This document shows, piece by piece, positions 6,363 through 15,032 of a DNA stretch of 24,136 nt. The notes under the pieces are model-generated. The model had not been told where the DNA came from. It saw only the letters and a list, made by a program, of their open reading frames with translations, and did no database searches. The translations under genes were made by a program, and so were the position numbers. The number at the start of each line of letters is the position of its first letter. Position 1 is the first letter of the stretch. This DNA comes from a virus: the IMG/VR virus record IMGVR_UViG_3300010389_001668, positions 1 through 24,136 of that record. One strand, 5' to 3'.

Positions 6363-6581
6363 CTATTCAAAGATTGGTAAGGGTTTGCTGAAAAACTCTT
6401 GCCTCATACGTTTAAGAATCTTTGGGTCATTGCCATAATATCCCAGATTCATATACACACAATCAAGATAACGCAAGTCTTCTCTATCTGCATCATAGGT
6501 TGTATGATCACAATAATATAAAATCTCTTGAGGTACTTCTACTTGTTTAAAATCTTGTTCAATAATAAAAGGCACAGTCAT
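6363..6581 (-). CDS. 72-aa hypothetical protein, last gene of the glycan operon
   Basis: I chose ATG 6581 (MTVPFIIEQDF) because it overlaps the TGA of the DUF4385 gene as ATGA, the junction used throughout this operon. The frame is open to 6596. The acidic, Tyr-rich product has two Cys and no recognised motif. It directly precedes the operon terminator. Its role, including whether it belongs to glycan synthesis at all, is unknown. Confidence 0.75.
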   Translation of the reverse strand: MTVPFIIEQDFKQVEVPQEILYYCDHTTYDADREDLRYLDCVYMNLGYYGNDPKILKRMRQEFFSKPLPIFE

Positions 6582-7039
6582 TCTGATGCTCTCCATTCTT
6601 TACGCATACATTGATAGACAGGATCATATGCTGCTTTGTCTCTTACTTCTTTAAATATTGCCGCAGATCTTGCTTTGACATTCGTGAGGCAATCTTTCTC
6701 GCAGGGAGATATACTCCCATCTTTTGCATATTTGCGTCCCGAAGAGTGATTGGCGTACCGTCTGGCACGAGTGAATCCCATCTCAAGGAATTTCCGTGCC
6801 ATGTCCATGCCAATGAAATCATCCCGTCGTTTATACTCACAGAACATTTCGTATATTTTATGAGAAGATTTAAGAGACGCTGCCTCATCTACGAACCTCC
6901 AATGACTACATATGTAGTCAGTGTAAGGCTTAACCAATAATACTCCCTGCTCCCCTCGGCCAATACGATAAAGTCGTCGAGTGTCAGGATCTGTGAAGTC
7001 AAGTGACTTATAATCGAGTTCATAATTAAACTCTTTCAT
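6578..7039 (-). CDS. DUF4385-like protein
   Basis: The 153-aa product has features I associate with DUF4385: an N-terminal LDFTDPDTRRLYRIGRGEQG (about 14-33), then VKPYTDYICSHWRF and later GMDMARKFLEMGFTRARRYA. This family is frequent in T4-like cyanophages and in bacteria, and its function is unknown. The conserved Arg/His/Trp residues suggest a nucleotide- or nucleic-acid-related role, but that is a guess. It starts 3 nt after the stop of the GT25 gene, one of the few junctions here without overlap. Confidence 0.8.
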   Translation of the reverse strand: MKEFNYELDYKSLDFTDPDTRRLYRIGRGEQGVLLVKPYTDYICSHWRFVDEAASLKSSHKIYEMFCEYKRRDDFIGMDMARKFLEMGFTRARRYANHSSGRKYAKDGSISPCEKDCLTNVKARSAAIFKEVRDKAAYDPVYQCMRKEWRASE

Positions 7040-7042
7040 GCT

Positions 7043-7849
7043 TTAACTTTGTGGTGGAGGTGTTGGTTCGGTAACTCTACCAAGATAAGGATCATAGTCC
7101 ATAAGGTCAGTGGATGTCAAGCTAGCACCAGACTGCTTCCACCAGTTCCAAAGTGCCTCATGATTACGTTTGTGGATAATATCAACGTGATCTTGATGAA
7201 TGGCAGATGGGAACTCAACTTTATACATCAGCAAAGGTACTGCAAAAGTATTGCCCGAGTTATAAATCAAATCATCAGCAACTGCACGGGGTTTTACCCC
7301 ATTATCAAGTTTAAACTTGTCGTCTCTACAATGCAGTCTTACAAGTTTCTCTGCATGATATCGATTGATAACATAGCAAGCAGTAGAGAAATCATTTACA
7401 AATCTCTTGTGCAATTTAATATGAATATCCCCAGTACAAATAATAGACAATTGTACTACATCCCAATCATATGGGAACTGTGCATATAACTCAGACCAAG
7501 TAAAGTTCCAAAACTGAACTGTAGACAAGTCACAATCATCCTCCATCAAAATCGCATAAGGACTGTCAGAGGTATCTAGATAGTGCTTGAGTGCCTTGAG
7601 ATGGGACGTAGTACATCCAACCTCCCCAGAGTTCATTAGAGGGGGATACTTCCCCTTTAAAATGCCACTCAGGTCATCCACCCTACCATCACACGCAGAG
7701 ATGCGTTCGTAATTATCAATACCCCAATACTTAAATTGGTTTTCCATCCACTCCCACCTATCAGTTGCATCGTCAAGGTTAATGCAATACAGAGGTCCAA
7801 AGTTGTTTAACTTATAAGCAGACTTATTTTTTTCCGTAAAGTCAATCAT
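7043..7849 (-). CDS. Glycosyltransferase family 25 (LPS-type)
   Basis: GT25 enzymes transfer sugars, often galactose, to lipopolysaccharide sugars or to protein. From ATG 7849 the product has 268 aa with YCINLDDATDRWEWM (21-35), GEVGCTTSHLKALKHYL (75-91) and the metal-binding-like LMEDDC (101-106). These are the three usual GT25 blocks in the usual order. The start at 7849 overlaps the stop of the upstream GT4-like gene as ATGA; an earlier start at 7906 would overlap it by 61 nt. The C-terminus ends in a Pro-rich stretch. Acceptor and sugar cannot be read from sequence. Confidence 0.88.
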   Translation of the reverse strand: MIDFTEKNKSAYKLNNFGPLYCINLDDATDRWEWMENQFKYWGIDNYERISACDGRVDDLSGILKGKYPPLMNSGEVGCTTSHLKALKHYLDTSDSPYAILMEDDCDLSTVQFWNFTWSELYAQFPYDWDVVQLSIICTGDIHIKLHKRFVNDFSTACYVINRYHAEKLVRLHCRDDKFKLDNGVKPRAVADDLIYNSGNTFAVPLLMYKVEFPSAIHQDHVDIIHKRNHEALWNWWKQSGASLTSTDLMDYDPYLGRVTEPTPPPQS

Positions 7850-8790
7850 TTGTTTATCAGGGTATGAATGTTTGGCAGATAATACTTTTGTAGGATATTT
7901 TCCCAAGAGAACTGCTTGGCATATTCTCTAATCTCTTGTCTATGTTTAAGAGACTTTGTTCTGTTTTCATTGATTATACTTAAGACATAATCAATATCTT
8001 CAACTTTTTCCTCTGGAATAACATCAATAAAAGGTAGAGATGTGTCAAGGTTTGCTGCACCCCATTGAGATACAACAACGCCGAGTCCAGCAGCAAATGC
8101 CTCCATACAAACTAGAGGGTGTGCCTCACCATCACTTAAGAGAATGAGGTTTGCATATTCTGTTAGATTAGCATACAAATACTCTTTTGACCACTCTCCA
8201 AGATATCGAGATGATTTTTTAAATCTTGAGTCAGCAATATTGCCAGCAAAATGAATCTCTGGACAATCGTGATACAGATACTGACGCTTTCTTGAATCAA
8301 TCTTTGCAAGATAAATTGACTTGAGACCAAATCCAGGTGCCATAGTAAACTTAAAGTTATCGATGGCGACTCCATTTGGATTCAAAAAGAGTCGGTCTTT
8401 TGGAATACCTGCAAGATTATGATAGACATCATTAATCCCTGTTGACAGACCAAACACATTGGGTTTGTAAGCAGTAAATACATCAAACACCCTTTGTTTA
8501 TAAGGACCCATCATCTCAGGTCTCTCCAGATATGCAAAGTGCGTTGTAATAGCACAAGGATACTGAATATAAGGACACAATCCTACCCAATCATCATAGT
8601 TAATATGAACAAAATCAGGACGGTACTCATTGACCTTCCTGATAATTTCATTTGGATTGCCTTCATTGATAATCAGGACATCGTGCCCCAGTTTATCGAG
8701 TGTAAGTTTATAATCCCAGATTAAAGATTCAACAGCACCCCACCCCTTAGGAGGGATTGGAGTGTTGGGACCAATGATAACTATCCTCAT
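7846..8790 (-). CDS. GT4-like glycosyltransferase (GT-B fold)
   Basis: The 314-aa product begins with IIGPNTPIPPKGWGAVE (5-21), the glycine-rich acceptor-side loop of GT4 enzymes. It has a linker with LNPNGVAIDNF and LAKIDSRKRQ (161-170), and a donor site GEAHPLVCMEAFAAG (221-235) with the E-x7-E pair E222 and E230. It is about 50-80 residues shorter than typical GT4 proteins. It is a tandem paralog of the next gene upstream, with aligned blocks at the same places. Junctions with both neighbours are ATGA overlaps. Confidence 0.85.
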   Translation of the reverse strand: MRIVIIGPNTPIPPKGWGAVESLIWDYKLTLDKLGHDVLIINEGNPNEIIRKVNEYRPDFVHINYDDWVGLCPYIQYPCAITTHFAYLERPEMMGPYKQRVFDVFTAYKPNVFGLSTGINDVYHNLAGIPKDRLFLNPNGVAIDNFKFTMAPGFGLKSIYLAKIDSRKRQYLYHDCPEIHFAGNIADSRFKKSSRYLGEWSKEYLYANLTEYANLILLSDGEAHPLVCMEAFAAGLGVVVSQWGAANLDTSLPFIDVIPEEKVEDIDYVLSIINENRTKSLKHRQEIREYAKQFSWENILQKYYLPNIHTLINK

Positions 8791-9758
8791 TGCAAAATCT
8801 TCTCAATATTTTGTACATACTTATCAATAAGTTTAGTTAGAGAGAACGTCTCCATACCATACTCACGAATCTCTTTACGATGAGCAGCAGAGTATTGACG
8901 GTTCTCCTCAACTGCCTGAGTTACATACTCAATGTCCTTGAGTTTGTCATCAGGAATCACAGTAACAAAAGGTTTGTCAGTGTCAACCTCACTGGCACTA
9001 TGCTTTGAGATCACAACACCAAGACCATTGACTAGTGCTTCTTTGATTGCAAGAGAGGTTCCGTTCTCACCATCGCTCAACAATACCATATTAGCATACT
9101 TTGTCAGGTCACGACAGAGGTCTTCTCTACTCCATTCACCTTTATAATTGTGTCTGCGAGCATCAAATCCTGTGCCAGTTTCATACTTACCAACAAAGTC
9201 AATGCTGTCAATATCCTGATAAATGTCTTGCTTCTTGCGTGGAGAGATTTTACCAAGATAGATTGACTTGCCTGGATACTCACACTCCTCATTGTAGGTA
9301 AACTCAGGGTCATTTGTACCCTCCATCAACCAAAAGAGTCTATCCTCTTCCCAACCATTCTTTTTGTAAAACTCAACATCCTTAGGGGAGACCGCAAAGT
9401 TATAATACTTCTCTTTATTATTCTGCATCCACTCAGCAACTCTCCAATAACCATCCTTCTTATGCCAATCAGGTTGATCGATATATGGATAGTGACTGCT
9501 AAACAGGATGGGGCACTTCACCTTACCATAGAGAAAGTCTACAACAGGATAGAACATATCATAGTGAATATGGATTACATCAAAGTCACCCTCAAGGCAA
9601 TTCTTTGCAATCTCATTCATATCTGGGGTGTTAATAATCTCACCAGTGTGCCCCTTCTCTCCAAGGATACAAGCACGATCCCACATCTGTCTCTCAAGTG
9701 CTCCCCATCCGTCAGGTGGGATTGGCATGATGCCAGGTCCAACTAAACAAATTTTCAT
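8787..9758 (-). CDS. GT4-like glycosyltransferase, paralog of the neighbouring gene
   Basis: From ATG 9758 (MKICLVGPGI) the product has 323 aa and shows IPPDGWGALERQMWD (13-27). Later it has YLGKISPRKKQDIYQ and a donor-site region SDGENGTSLAIKEALVNGLGVVIS, where the Glu spacing is one residue longer than E-x7-E. These blocks match the 314-aa neighbour, so the pair arose by tandem duplication. The chosen start gives ATGA overlap with the upstream gene and has GAGG before it. The altered Glu spacing may mean a different donor sugar. Confidence 0.85.
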   Translation of the reverse strand: MKICLVGPGIMPIPPDGWGALERQMWDRACILGEKGHTGEIINTPDMNEIAKNCLEGDFDVIHIHYDMFYPVVDFLYGKVKCPILFSSHYPYIDQPDWHKKDGYWRVAEWMQNNKEKYYNFAVSPKDVEFYKKNGWEEDRLFWLMEGTNDPEFTYNEECEYPGKSIYLGKISPRKKQDIYQDIDSIDFVGKYETGTGFDARRHNYKGEWSREDLCRDLTKYANMVLLSDGENGTSLAIKEALVNGLGVVISKHSASEVDTDKPFVTVIPDDKLKDIEYVTQAVEENRQYSAAHRKEIREYGMETFSLTKLIDKYVQNIEKILQ

Positions 9759-10603
9759 TGTTCCTCCATGTAACAAACTTCTTTGAGTTTTTTCAAGAAT
9801 AACTCATCCTCACTAGTGGATTTGCCATGGAAATATGGCATACCATAAAACTCTTCAATGTCATTATGGAAAGCAAAGACGGGTTTAAACTCCTCATCTT
9901 GAGGGTTCTTACCATAAAAATTATCTGTGTATATAAGAGGCATTTGCTCTCGATTAGAACTATGGTTCATAGAACCATTTGTAAACTTATAGTTTTGAGT
10001 TTCATGGAGTGAGAGGGACAAAAGCATCTCATCAGTAATCCCATCTGCGTTTCTACCAGATGAAAACACTTGGTCAAACTTTTGAGCAAACTTCTCAAAA
10101 ACATTATTGTGATCTCCATTCTTAAACAAAAAGAGACCTGATGCAATGTAAGGTGTGTCTTCAGTTGCACCACCGATTATCTCAGGATGTAACCCAAGAC
10201 TATTACGCACATTCCTTGCATACTGCCCAAGAGTAGGAACCCACCAATGTCTGCAGATCATAAACTTATCTTCAGACTCTTCAACGAGTTCATCAACTCT
10301 ATCATTGACAATTACAGTATCACTGTCCATGTAAAAACAGTAGTCTGTATCAAGGTGCTCATACAGATGATATCTCATTTGCCAGTAGTGAGGTTGAAAC
10401 CAACCATCACTACTTTGATTGTCAATCGGATAGTGGACAATTTTTACCTTTGGATCGTCATTTTCCAATCGACCATCAGCATCTAAGATCAAAACATTAT
10501 AATCCTGTTCAATTCTTTCTAGAGAACTGACAGATCTAATCAAATTGTTGTAGTGTTTATCGGCACCACCAACAATATAACCAAAGGTAACTTTTGTCAT
10601 CAT
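9755..10603 (-). CDS. GT-A-fold glycosyltransferase with DxD motif
   Basis: The 282-aa product starts with KVTFGYIVGGADKHYNNLIRS and has YCFYMDSDTVIVND (88-101), whose DSD at 93-95 is the metal- and nucleotide-sugar-binding DxD of GT-A enzymes. A later GGATEDTPYIASGLFLFKNG resembles the acceptor-loop region of GT6/GT8-type enzymes. The exact family is uncertain. It is joined to the methyltransferase gene upstream and the GT4 gene downstream by ATGA overlaps. Confidence 0.8.
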   Translation of the reverse strand: MMTKVTFGYIVGGADKHYNNLIRSVSSLERIEQDYNVLILDADGRLENDDPKVKIVHYPIDNQSSDGWFQPHYWQMRYHLYEHLDTDYCFYMDSDTVIVNDRVDELVEESEDKFMICRHWWVPTLGQYARNVRNSLGLHPEIIGGATEDTPYIASGLFLFKNGDHNNVFEKFAQKFDQVFSSGRNADGITDEMLLSLSLHETQNYKFTNGSMNHSSNREQMPLIYTDNFYGKNPQDEEFKPVFAFHNDIEEFYGMPYFHGKSTSEDELFLKKLKEVCYMEEQ

Positions 10604-11217
10604 TCAGGTTTAATATACGACCAACTCTTGTAAGAGGGTTCGGAGGTCATCCAAACGTTATCAAGCACATCTGCAAAATACTCCTCTAGGGCACCCTCAA
10701 CATCAAAGAAGTCGTATGCCTCATTGGTAGGTTCACAGAAGCAATCGTGCCCAGAGATGATACCACCCTTCTTGAGTTTTGGATACCATGCAGTGATATC
10801 ACTCAAAACTGCCTCTTTGGTGTGATCAGCATCGATATAGATCCAATCAAAGTACTCATCCTCAAACTCTTTTGCTCTCTCAACGGATGCACCCTGACAC
10901 AGAGTCACCTTTGGGTTGTTGCCATAGCGTTCAATCACACGTTGGTGACCACGCTCTACCTGACCATCGCGGTTGCGGAAGTAATCATCATTGCCTTCAG
11001 TGGACCACAGGTCAACACAATAAAAATTAGAGGTTACGCTCTCAAGTTGAGGAAAGTAGATATCCATATATCCACCATACTCAACACCAATCTCAACCAC
11101 TTTAAGGTCAGTACGTCCATTGGCAAGAGTATCCTTCACCACAGTCGGGAGATGATCACGAGTGAAGTTAAAGTGCTTATAACGGGAATCAATATTAAAT
11201 CCGTATGGGTTGTTCAT
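10600..11217 (-). CDS. Class I SAM-dependent methyltransferase
   Basis: The 205-aa product has LKVVEIGVEYGGY (SAM-binding motif I, about 38-50), an acidic FYCVDLW block, FDWIYIDADHTKEAVLSDI and a later KKGGIISGHD. This order fits the Methyltransf_24-type group that includes sugar and small-molecule O-methyltransferases. In a glycan operon it probably methylates a sugar hydroxyl or a nucleotide sugar. The gap to the next gene downstream is an ATGA overlap; a 7-nt gap separates it from the gene upstream. Confidence 0.85.
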   Translation of the reverse strand: MNNPYGFNIDSRYKHFNFTRDHLPTVVKDTLANGRTDLKVVEIGVEYGGYMDIYFPQLESVTSNFYCVDLWSTEGNDDYFRNRDGQVERGHQRVIERYGNNPKVTLCQGASVERAKEFEDEYFDWIYIDADHTKEAVLSDITAWYPKLKKGGIISGHDCFCEPTNEAYDFFDVEGALEEYFADVLDNVWMTSEPSYKSWSYIKPE

Positions 11218-11224
11218 TTTTCTC

Positions 11225-12139
11225 CTAGATCAGTTTTACTAAACCTTGTACACGATTGACAAATGTATGTTCTTTACGGACGACATTCATTTGGTGTTGA
11301 ATCCTTTCAATGTCATCCTTGTGTTCCAAACCAAGTTGGAATAGTTCTGGGATACTCTCAGAGTATAGGACAGAATCATCAATAAACTCTTGACTAATCT
11401 TTGAGTTTGTCATACCAATTTGACCAAAACTAATTGCTTTCATCAATCGGCATCCGATGTATCCCCATTTTTTATGTGTTTCATTCCTAAAGTCTGGACA
11501 CATAAAGGACTGTTGAGTGTATTTGATGTTGTCCTGCTCATCAAGAGGATTTTGCCATGGATCATTCATGGCAGTCTTCACTCCAATTTTAGCACAACAT
11601 TGGAAAAACTCGTTAATGTATGATGCGTTTGCAAACCTACCACTGGTGGAGATACTTCCAAGGAAGTAATAGGTATCAGATCTTTGAATTTTTGCCCACT
11701 CAAGATCGATCTCATCGGGCAATAAATTAGTTGCCCATGCCATATAGATGATCTCATAATCACCTGAGGGTCTCTCATGGAGAACACCCTTGTCTAGGAT
11801 ATCACACTTGGATCTATCAAGGACAAAACTATAATTGTCCGTGTCCATATTGTTCATCAAGTATCTGACATCAACAAGTTTTTTAACTTTGCCAAGATAC
11901 TTTTCTGGATTAACACAGACATGAACGAAATAAGTGCTTGTCTTTCTTAATGGGATCTTTTTGTCTGCAAATCCCTCTGTGAAGAATACACAGTTTTCGT
12001 AATCAAAATCCTCTGGATACTTTCCATCGTGGAACCAGTAGGTTTCATAACCAAGGTGTTTAAATGCTCTGTATACGGCTTCGTGTGTATACGAATGAGT
12101 ATGGGTATGTAAGGGGTATCCCCAAATAATCACTTTCAT
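11225..12139 (-). CDS. Putative glycosyltransferase-like protein, family not recognised
   Basis: From ATG 12139 (MKVIIWGYPLHTHTHSYTHE) the product has 304 aa; this start overlaps the SDR stop as ATGA. The N-terminus (strand, GYP loop, THTHSYTHEAVYRAFKHLGYETYWFHDG) looks like the first beta-alpha unit of a GT-B enzyme. The C-terminal GYIGCRLMKAISFGQIGMTNS resembles the donor-binding helix region of such enzymes. The His/Thr-rich motif near residues 11-19 is unusual. Function as a glycosyltransferase is inferred from fold-like features and context only. Confidence 0.7.
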   Translation of the reverse strand: MKVIIWGYPLHTHTHSYTHEAVYRAFKHLGYETYWFHDGKYPEDFDYENCVFFTEGFADKKIPLRKTSTYFVHVCVNPEKYLGKVKKLVDVRYLMNNMDTDNYSFVLDRSKCDILDKGVLHERPSGDYEIIYMAWATNLLPDEIDLEWAKIQRSDTYYFLGSISTSGRFANASYINEFFQCCAKIGVKTAMNDPWQNPLDEQDNIKYTQQSFMCPDFRNETHKKWGYIGCRLMKAISFGQIGMTNSKISQEFIDDSVLYSESIPELFQLGLEHKDDIERIQHQMNVVRKEHTFVNRVQGLVKLI

Positions 12140-13059
12140 TCTAAAGATCTCCAATAATCAAAGGTGTCACCAATAGTCTTTTGCAGACTAATCTCCGTGT
12201 CCCACCTTAATAATCCCTTCGCATTATTTATGTTGCCGTAGATAACCTTCTCATCAGTTGCCCTAAGGAGAGACTCATCGACATAATAGTCTCTGCCCGC
12301 AAGAATCAAATCCAAAACATCACTAATTTTGTAGCAAGCAGATGATCCGAGATTAATAGTTTTGCCGAGTTGAGTCACATATTGTGCTTTAATCAATCCC
12401 TTTACTAAATCTCTAACGTCAACAATTGACCTACGTCCAGTTATGTTTCCAACTCTAATGGGAAGATCATCTTTAATGACTCTTCGTACAATATCAGAGA
12501 CAAAATCACTTGTCTTACGAGGTCCAGTACAATTAAAGATACGGACATTTACAAACTCAATGTGTCCCATCTGAGCATAGTTTCTCATCAGATGTTCCTG
12601 TGCCAACTTACTAGTTCCGTAAGGTGACATTGGTCGAGTTGGAGCATCTTCATCAGGAGGTTCAGTCCAATCAATATCTCCATACACAGCAGAGGATGAT
12701 GCATTTACAATCTTAGGTTTATAATCCAACTCTCTACAAGCATCGAGTAGATTAACAGTTCCTTGAACGTTAGTGTCAATAGTATATCCAACTTTATCGA
12801 ATGAAACATCTGGTCTACTTTGAGCAGCAAGATGATAAATTACAGTTGGTCTATGTGTATTAAGTGTCTCAACTACCCTCGGATAGTCAAGGAGGTCCAA
12901 CTCCAAGTGATTATCTTTTAGGTCTTGTAGGATTGGGTCTCTCTCATCAATTGTTGGTAAGAGATACGTTGCAAGTACATCCTCTCCATCATTTTTTAGG
13001 GTCTCATAAAGATGAGTGCCCATCATACCAGCAGCTCCAGTGATTAAGGAGTAAACCAT
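12136..13059 (-). CDS. Extended SDR nucleotide-sugar dehydratase/reductase/epimerase
   Basis: The 307-aa product has the NAD(P)-binding GAAGMMG (8-14), LAAQSRPDVSF, the Ser-rich SSSAVYG block (about 121-127) and the catalytic YGTSK with Tyr147 and Lys151. IRVGNITGRRSIVDVRDLVKG resembles the reductases that act on GDP-4-keto-6-deoxy sugars (Rmd-like). With heptose-activation genes next to it, a GDP-heptose 4,6-dehydratase or reductase is also possible. The 5' end overlaps the nucleotidyltransferase gene by 16 nt. The exact substrate cannot be read from sequence. Confidence 0.85.
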   Translation of the reverse strand: MVYSLITGAAGMMGTHLYETLKNDGEDVLATYLLPTIDERDPILQDLKDNHLELDLLDYPRVVETLNTHRPTVIYHLAAQSRPDVSFDKVGYTIDTNVQGTVNLLDACRELDYKPKIVNASSSAVYGDIDWTEPPDEDAPTRPMSPYGTSKLAQEHLMRNYAQMGHIEFVNVRIFNCTGPRKTSDFVSDIVRRVIKDDLPIRVGNITGRRSIVDVRDLVKGLIKAQYVTQLGKTINLGSSACYKISDVLDLILAGRDYYVDESLLRATDEKVIYGNINNAKGLLRWDTEISLQKTIGDTFDYWRSLE

Positions 13060-13700
13060 TCTCTAAACCTCTCTAGTCTTTCAGGTGTTCCGATATCGAA
13101 CTTTTTGCATTCGATTTTTTGATACGTCATATTATTAAATGGCAACACCTCATACTCCATACTAACGGGTTTATCATGTTTTGCAATGGGAAGATTTAGT
13201 TGTGATTTATAAAACTTGTATATACCACTGTTTACCAACTGACGTGTGCCTTTTGCTGTTGGATCTTTCTCAATAAACATTCCAACATGACCGTCTTTAC
13301 CGACGATAAACCCTTCGTCTCCAACAATAGTTTCCTCTGACACAAATACTGTTTGAGCGATACGGTCTACATTAATATCACCACCAAAGTATGTGTCGCC
13401 ATTCATCACATAAAAACTATCAGGCAATTGAGTTCTAAACATCCATCCAGCAGTCCCTGCTGCCTTACCTTCGTTTAGAACATCATACCCATAGTTTTTA
13501 AAGTATTTTACATTGTCATCAGAACAAACAAGAGTAATATCGAATCCAGAAAGATTCTCTATTACTCTCGATAAAAATGGTTTGCCATGGATGTCAATCA
13601 AAGGTTTTGGGATACCATTTGTAACCGATTGTAGTCTGGTTCCTTTACCTCCAACAAGAAGATAAAGTTTAGTCCCCTTTGATAACTCTGTAACTATCAT
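13044..13700 (-). CDS. Nucleotidyltransferase, HddC-like (sugar-1-phosphate guanylyltransferase candidate)
   Basis: The 218-aa product from ATG 13700 has YLLVGGKGTRLQSVTNGIPKPLIDIHGKPF (about 13-42), the nucleotide- and sugar-binding signature of sugar-1-phosphate nucleotidyltransferases. VMNGDTYF carries the metal-binding Asp. The pattern is closest to D-glycero-D-manno-heptose 1-phosphate guanylyltransferases, and an HddA-like kinase lies two genes upstream. The frame is open to 13808, but the extra N-terminus is the cupin gene in another frame. From 13700 the overlap is 32 nt. No ATG nearer the motif exists, so this start is probable, not certain. Confidence 0.85.
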   Translation of the reverse strand: MIVTELSKGTKLYLLVGGKGTRLQSVTNGIPKPLIDIHGKPFLSRVIENLSGFDITLVCSDDNVKYFKNYGYDVLNEGKAAGTAGWMFRTQLPDSFYVMNGDTYFGGDINVDRIAQTVFVSEETIVGDEGFIVGKDGHVGMFIEKDPTAKGTRQLVNSGIYKFYKSQLNLPIAKHDKPVSMEYEVLPFNNMTYQKIECKKFDIGTPERLERFREWFTP

Positions 13701-14016
13701 CCTCAAAGTGTTGTGTAGAAAATTCAAACAACTCAGTGTCAACGATGGCGTGCATCTGATGTCTGAGTCCAGGGTAAATATGGAACACATCACCCTTGTC
13801 AAGGACAATTTGCCTTGCCTTTAGTATATCATCGTCATCACCGTAGGTCAATAAAATAGACCCACTTTGGATAAAAAATGTTTCATCTTTGATAATGTGA
13901 TAGTGCCAGGAGCACTTTTTGTCTGCCTCAAAGAATAATACTTTACCGCAATACTTTTCGTTGTTGACAATCCAGTTTTCATATCCCCATCCTTTTGGGT
14001 GGATTTCTCCCTTCAT
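13669..14016 (-). CDS. Cupin, sugar-isomerase-like
   Basis: The 115-aa product is one cupin barrel with the metal motif WHYHIIKDETFFIQSG (G-less form of H-x-H-x4-E at about 37-46) and a second motif HIYPGLRHQMHAI. It resembles the C-terminal cupin of type II mannose-6-phosphate isomerases and small sugar-phosphate isomerases. In this operon it may isomerise a sugar phosphate or nucleotide sugar. I chose ATG 14016 because it overlaps the kinase stop as ATGA; an in-frame ATG lies 9 nt upstream. It lies between heptose-type kinase and nucleotidyltransferase genes. Confidence 0.82.
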   Translation of the reverse strand: MKGEIHPKGWGYENWIVNNEKYCGKVLFFEADKKCSWHYHIIKDETFFIQSGSILLTYGDDDDILKARQIVLDKGDVFHIYPGLRHQMHAIVDTELFEFSTQHFEDDSYRVIKGD

Positions 14017-15032
14017 GTTCGCCATACGTCTACTCCATGCTTCACGAATTTGAATGGAACGATTCTACCAGTATCTCTCTTCTTGAGAGCAGAGATTAGT
14101 TTATGTCTCTGTTCAAAATCAGTAAAAAGAATAAGGTGTCCGCCACCGCCTGCTCCAGATATCTTAGCAGCAGTTGCTCCATTTGCGATAGCATACTCAT
14201 AAGTATCTAGCAACTCAGGAGAACCTACTTTATCACTAGTCTGCAACTTGTGAATCCAATACTGATTCATTAGTTCGGATATTTTTTTAACATCACCAAT
14301 CAACAGACTTCTCTTAAATTCAATACAAGACTCTTTGATTTTGTGTGTTGCGTCCAGAGACTTAGTGCTGCTTTTTAGATTATTAGACGTTGCCTCAATG
14401 ACCCTCTCATCCCTTCTAGGACATCCAACATAATAAAGGACAGTATTTAACTCAAGCATGTTTTGAGTTTTATAGTTAAGTCTCAAAGGATTGACAATAG
14501 TTCTACCATCCTGCAAAAACTCAATATAATTAAATCCACCAAATGATGCAGAGTATTGGTCCTGCAATCCACCAGGCAAATCACAAATCTCTCTTTCAAT
14601 ATGCACAGCAAGTCTTGCCGTCTCATACTCATCTCTAGGCATATTATAATATTCAGAGATTGCAGAGATGAGAGCAACTACCAGTGCGCTAGAACTTCCT
14701 AATCCGCTGCCAGGAGGCGCTTCAACATATGTTGTAATCTTAACGGGTGTCCTATGCGAGAAATCTTTTACAAGGTGCTTATAGACGTTTATAAGCAGTT
14801 TAAGAGGACCAGGAGAATATTCATGAAACTTTAAAAACTCATGACTCTCCTCAAGATCAAGGTCAACACTCTTAAATACCCAATCTTCATTTGGTTCGAC
14901 CTTGCAGTATGCATACTGATCAATGGTTCCACTTAGCACAACTCCACCATACTCCTTCCAATATGGAGCAAGGTCAGTTCCACCTCCAGCAAGTCCTAAT
15001 CGGAGAGGTGCTTTGGCAAATACAGTCTTCAT
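14013..15032 (-). CDS. hddA: GHMP-family kinase, D-glycero-D-manno-heptose 7-phosphate kinase-like
   Basis: HddA phosphorylates D-glycero-alpha-D-manno-heptose 7-phosphate at C1 on the way to GDP-heptose. The 339-aa product has APLRLGLAGGGTDLAPYW (8-25), the Gly/Ser-rich ATP loop PPGSGLGSSSALVVAL (106-121) and the late KISGAGGGGHLILF block. These are the three GHMP motifs, in the version seen in HddA and related sugar kinases. Length agrees with the family. With the HddC-like gene at 13044 it makes a credible activation pair. A close alternative is a fucokinase-type enzyme. Confidence 0.88.
   Translation of the reverse strand: MKTVFAKAPLRLGLAGGGTDLAPYWKEYGGVVLSGTIDQYAYCKVEPNEDWVFKSVDLDLEESHEFLKFHEYSPGPLKLLINVYKHLVKDFSHRTPVKITTYVEAPPGSGLGSSSALVVALISAISEYYNMPRDEYETARLAVHIEREICDLPGGLQDQYSASFGGFNYIEFLQDGRTIVNPLRLNYKTQNMLELNTVLYYVGCPRRDERVIEATSNNLKSSTKSLDATHKIKESCIEFKRSLLIGDVKKISELMNQYWIHKLQTSDKVGSPELLDTYEYAIANGATAAKISGAGGGGHLILFTDFEQRHKLISALKKRDTGRIVPFKFVKHGVDVWRT

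Noticed and set aside
7849-7906. Longer starts for several genes, for example 7906 for the GT25 gene, 5280 for the peroxiredoxin gene, 13808 for the nucleotidyltransferase and 9776 for a GT4 gene
   Set aside because: The extra residues are the upstream gene read in another frame, and an ATG in the ATGA or short-overlap layout stands nearer the conserved domain.
12225-12231. ATAAATA on the minus strand inside the SDR gene, and a similar AATAAATA near 16606-16613
   Set aside because: Seven-base AT-rich matches inside coding sequence are expected by chance in DNA of this composition.
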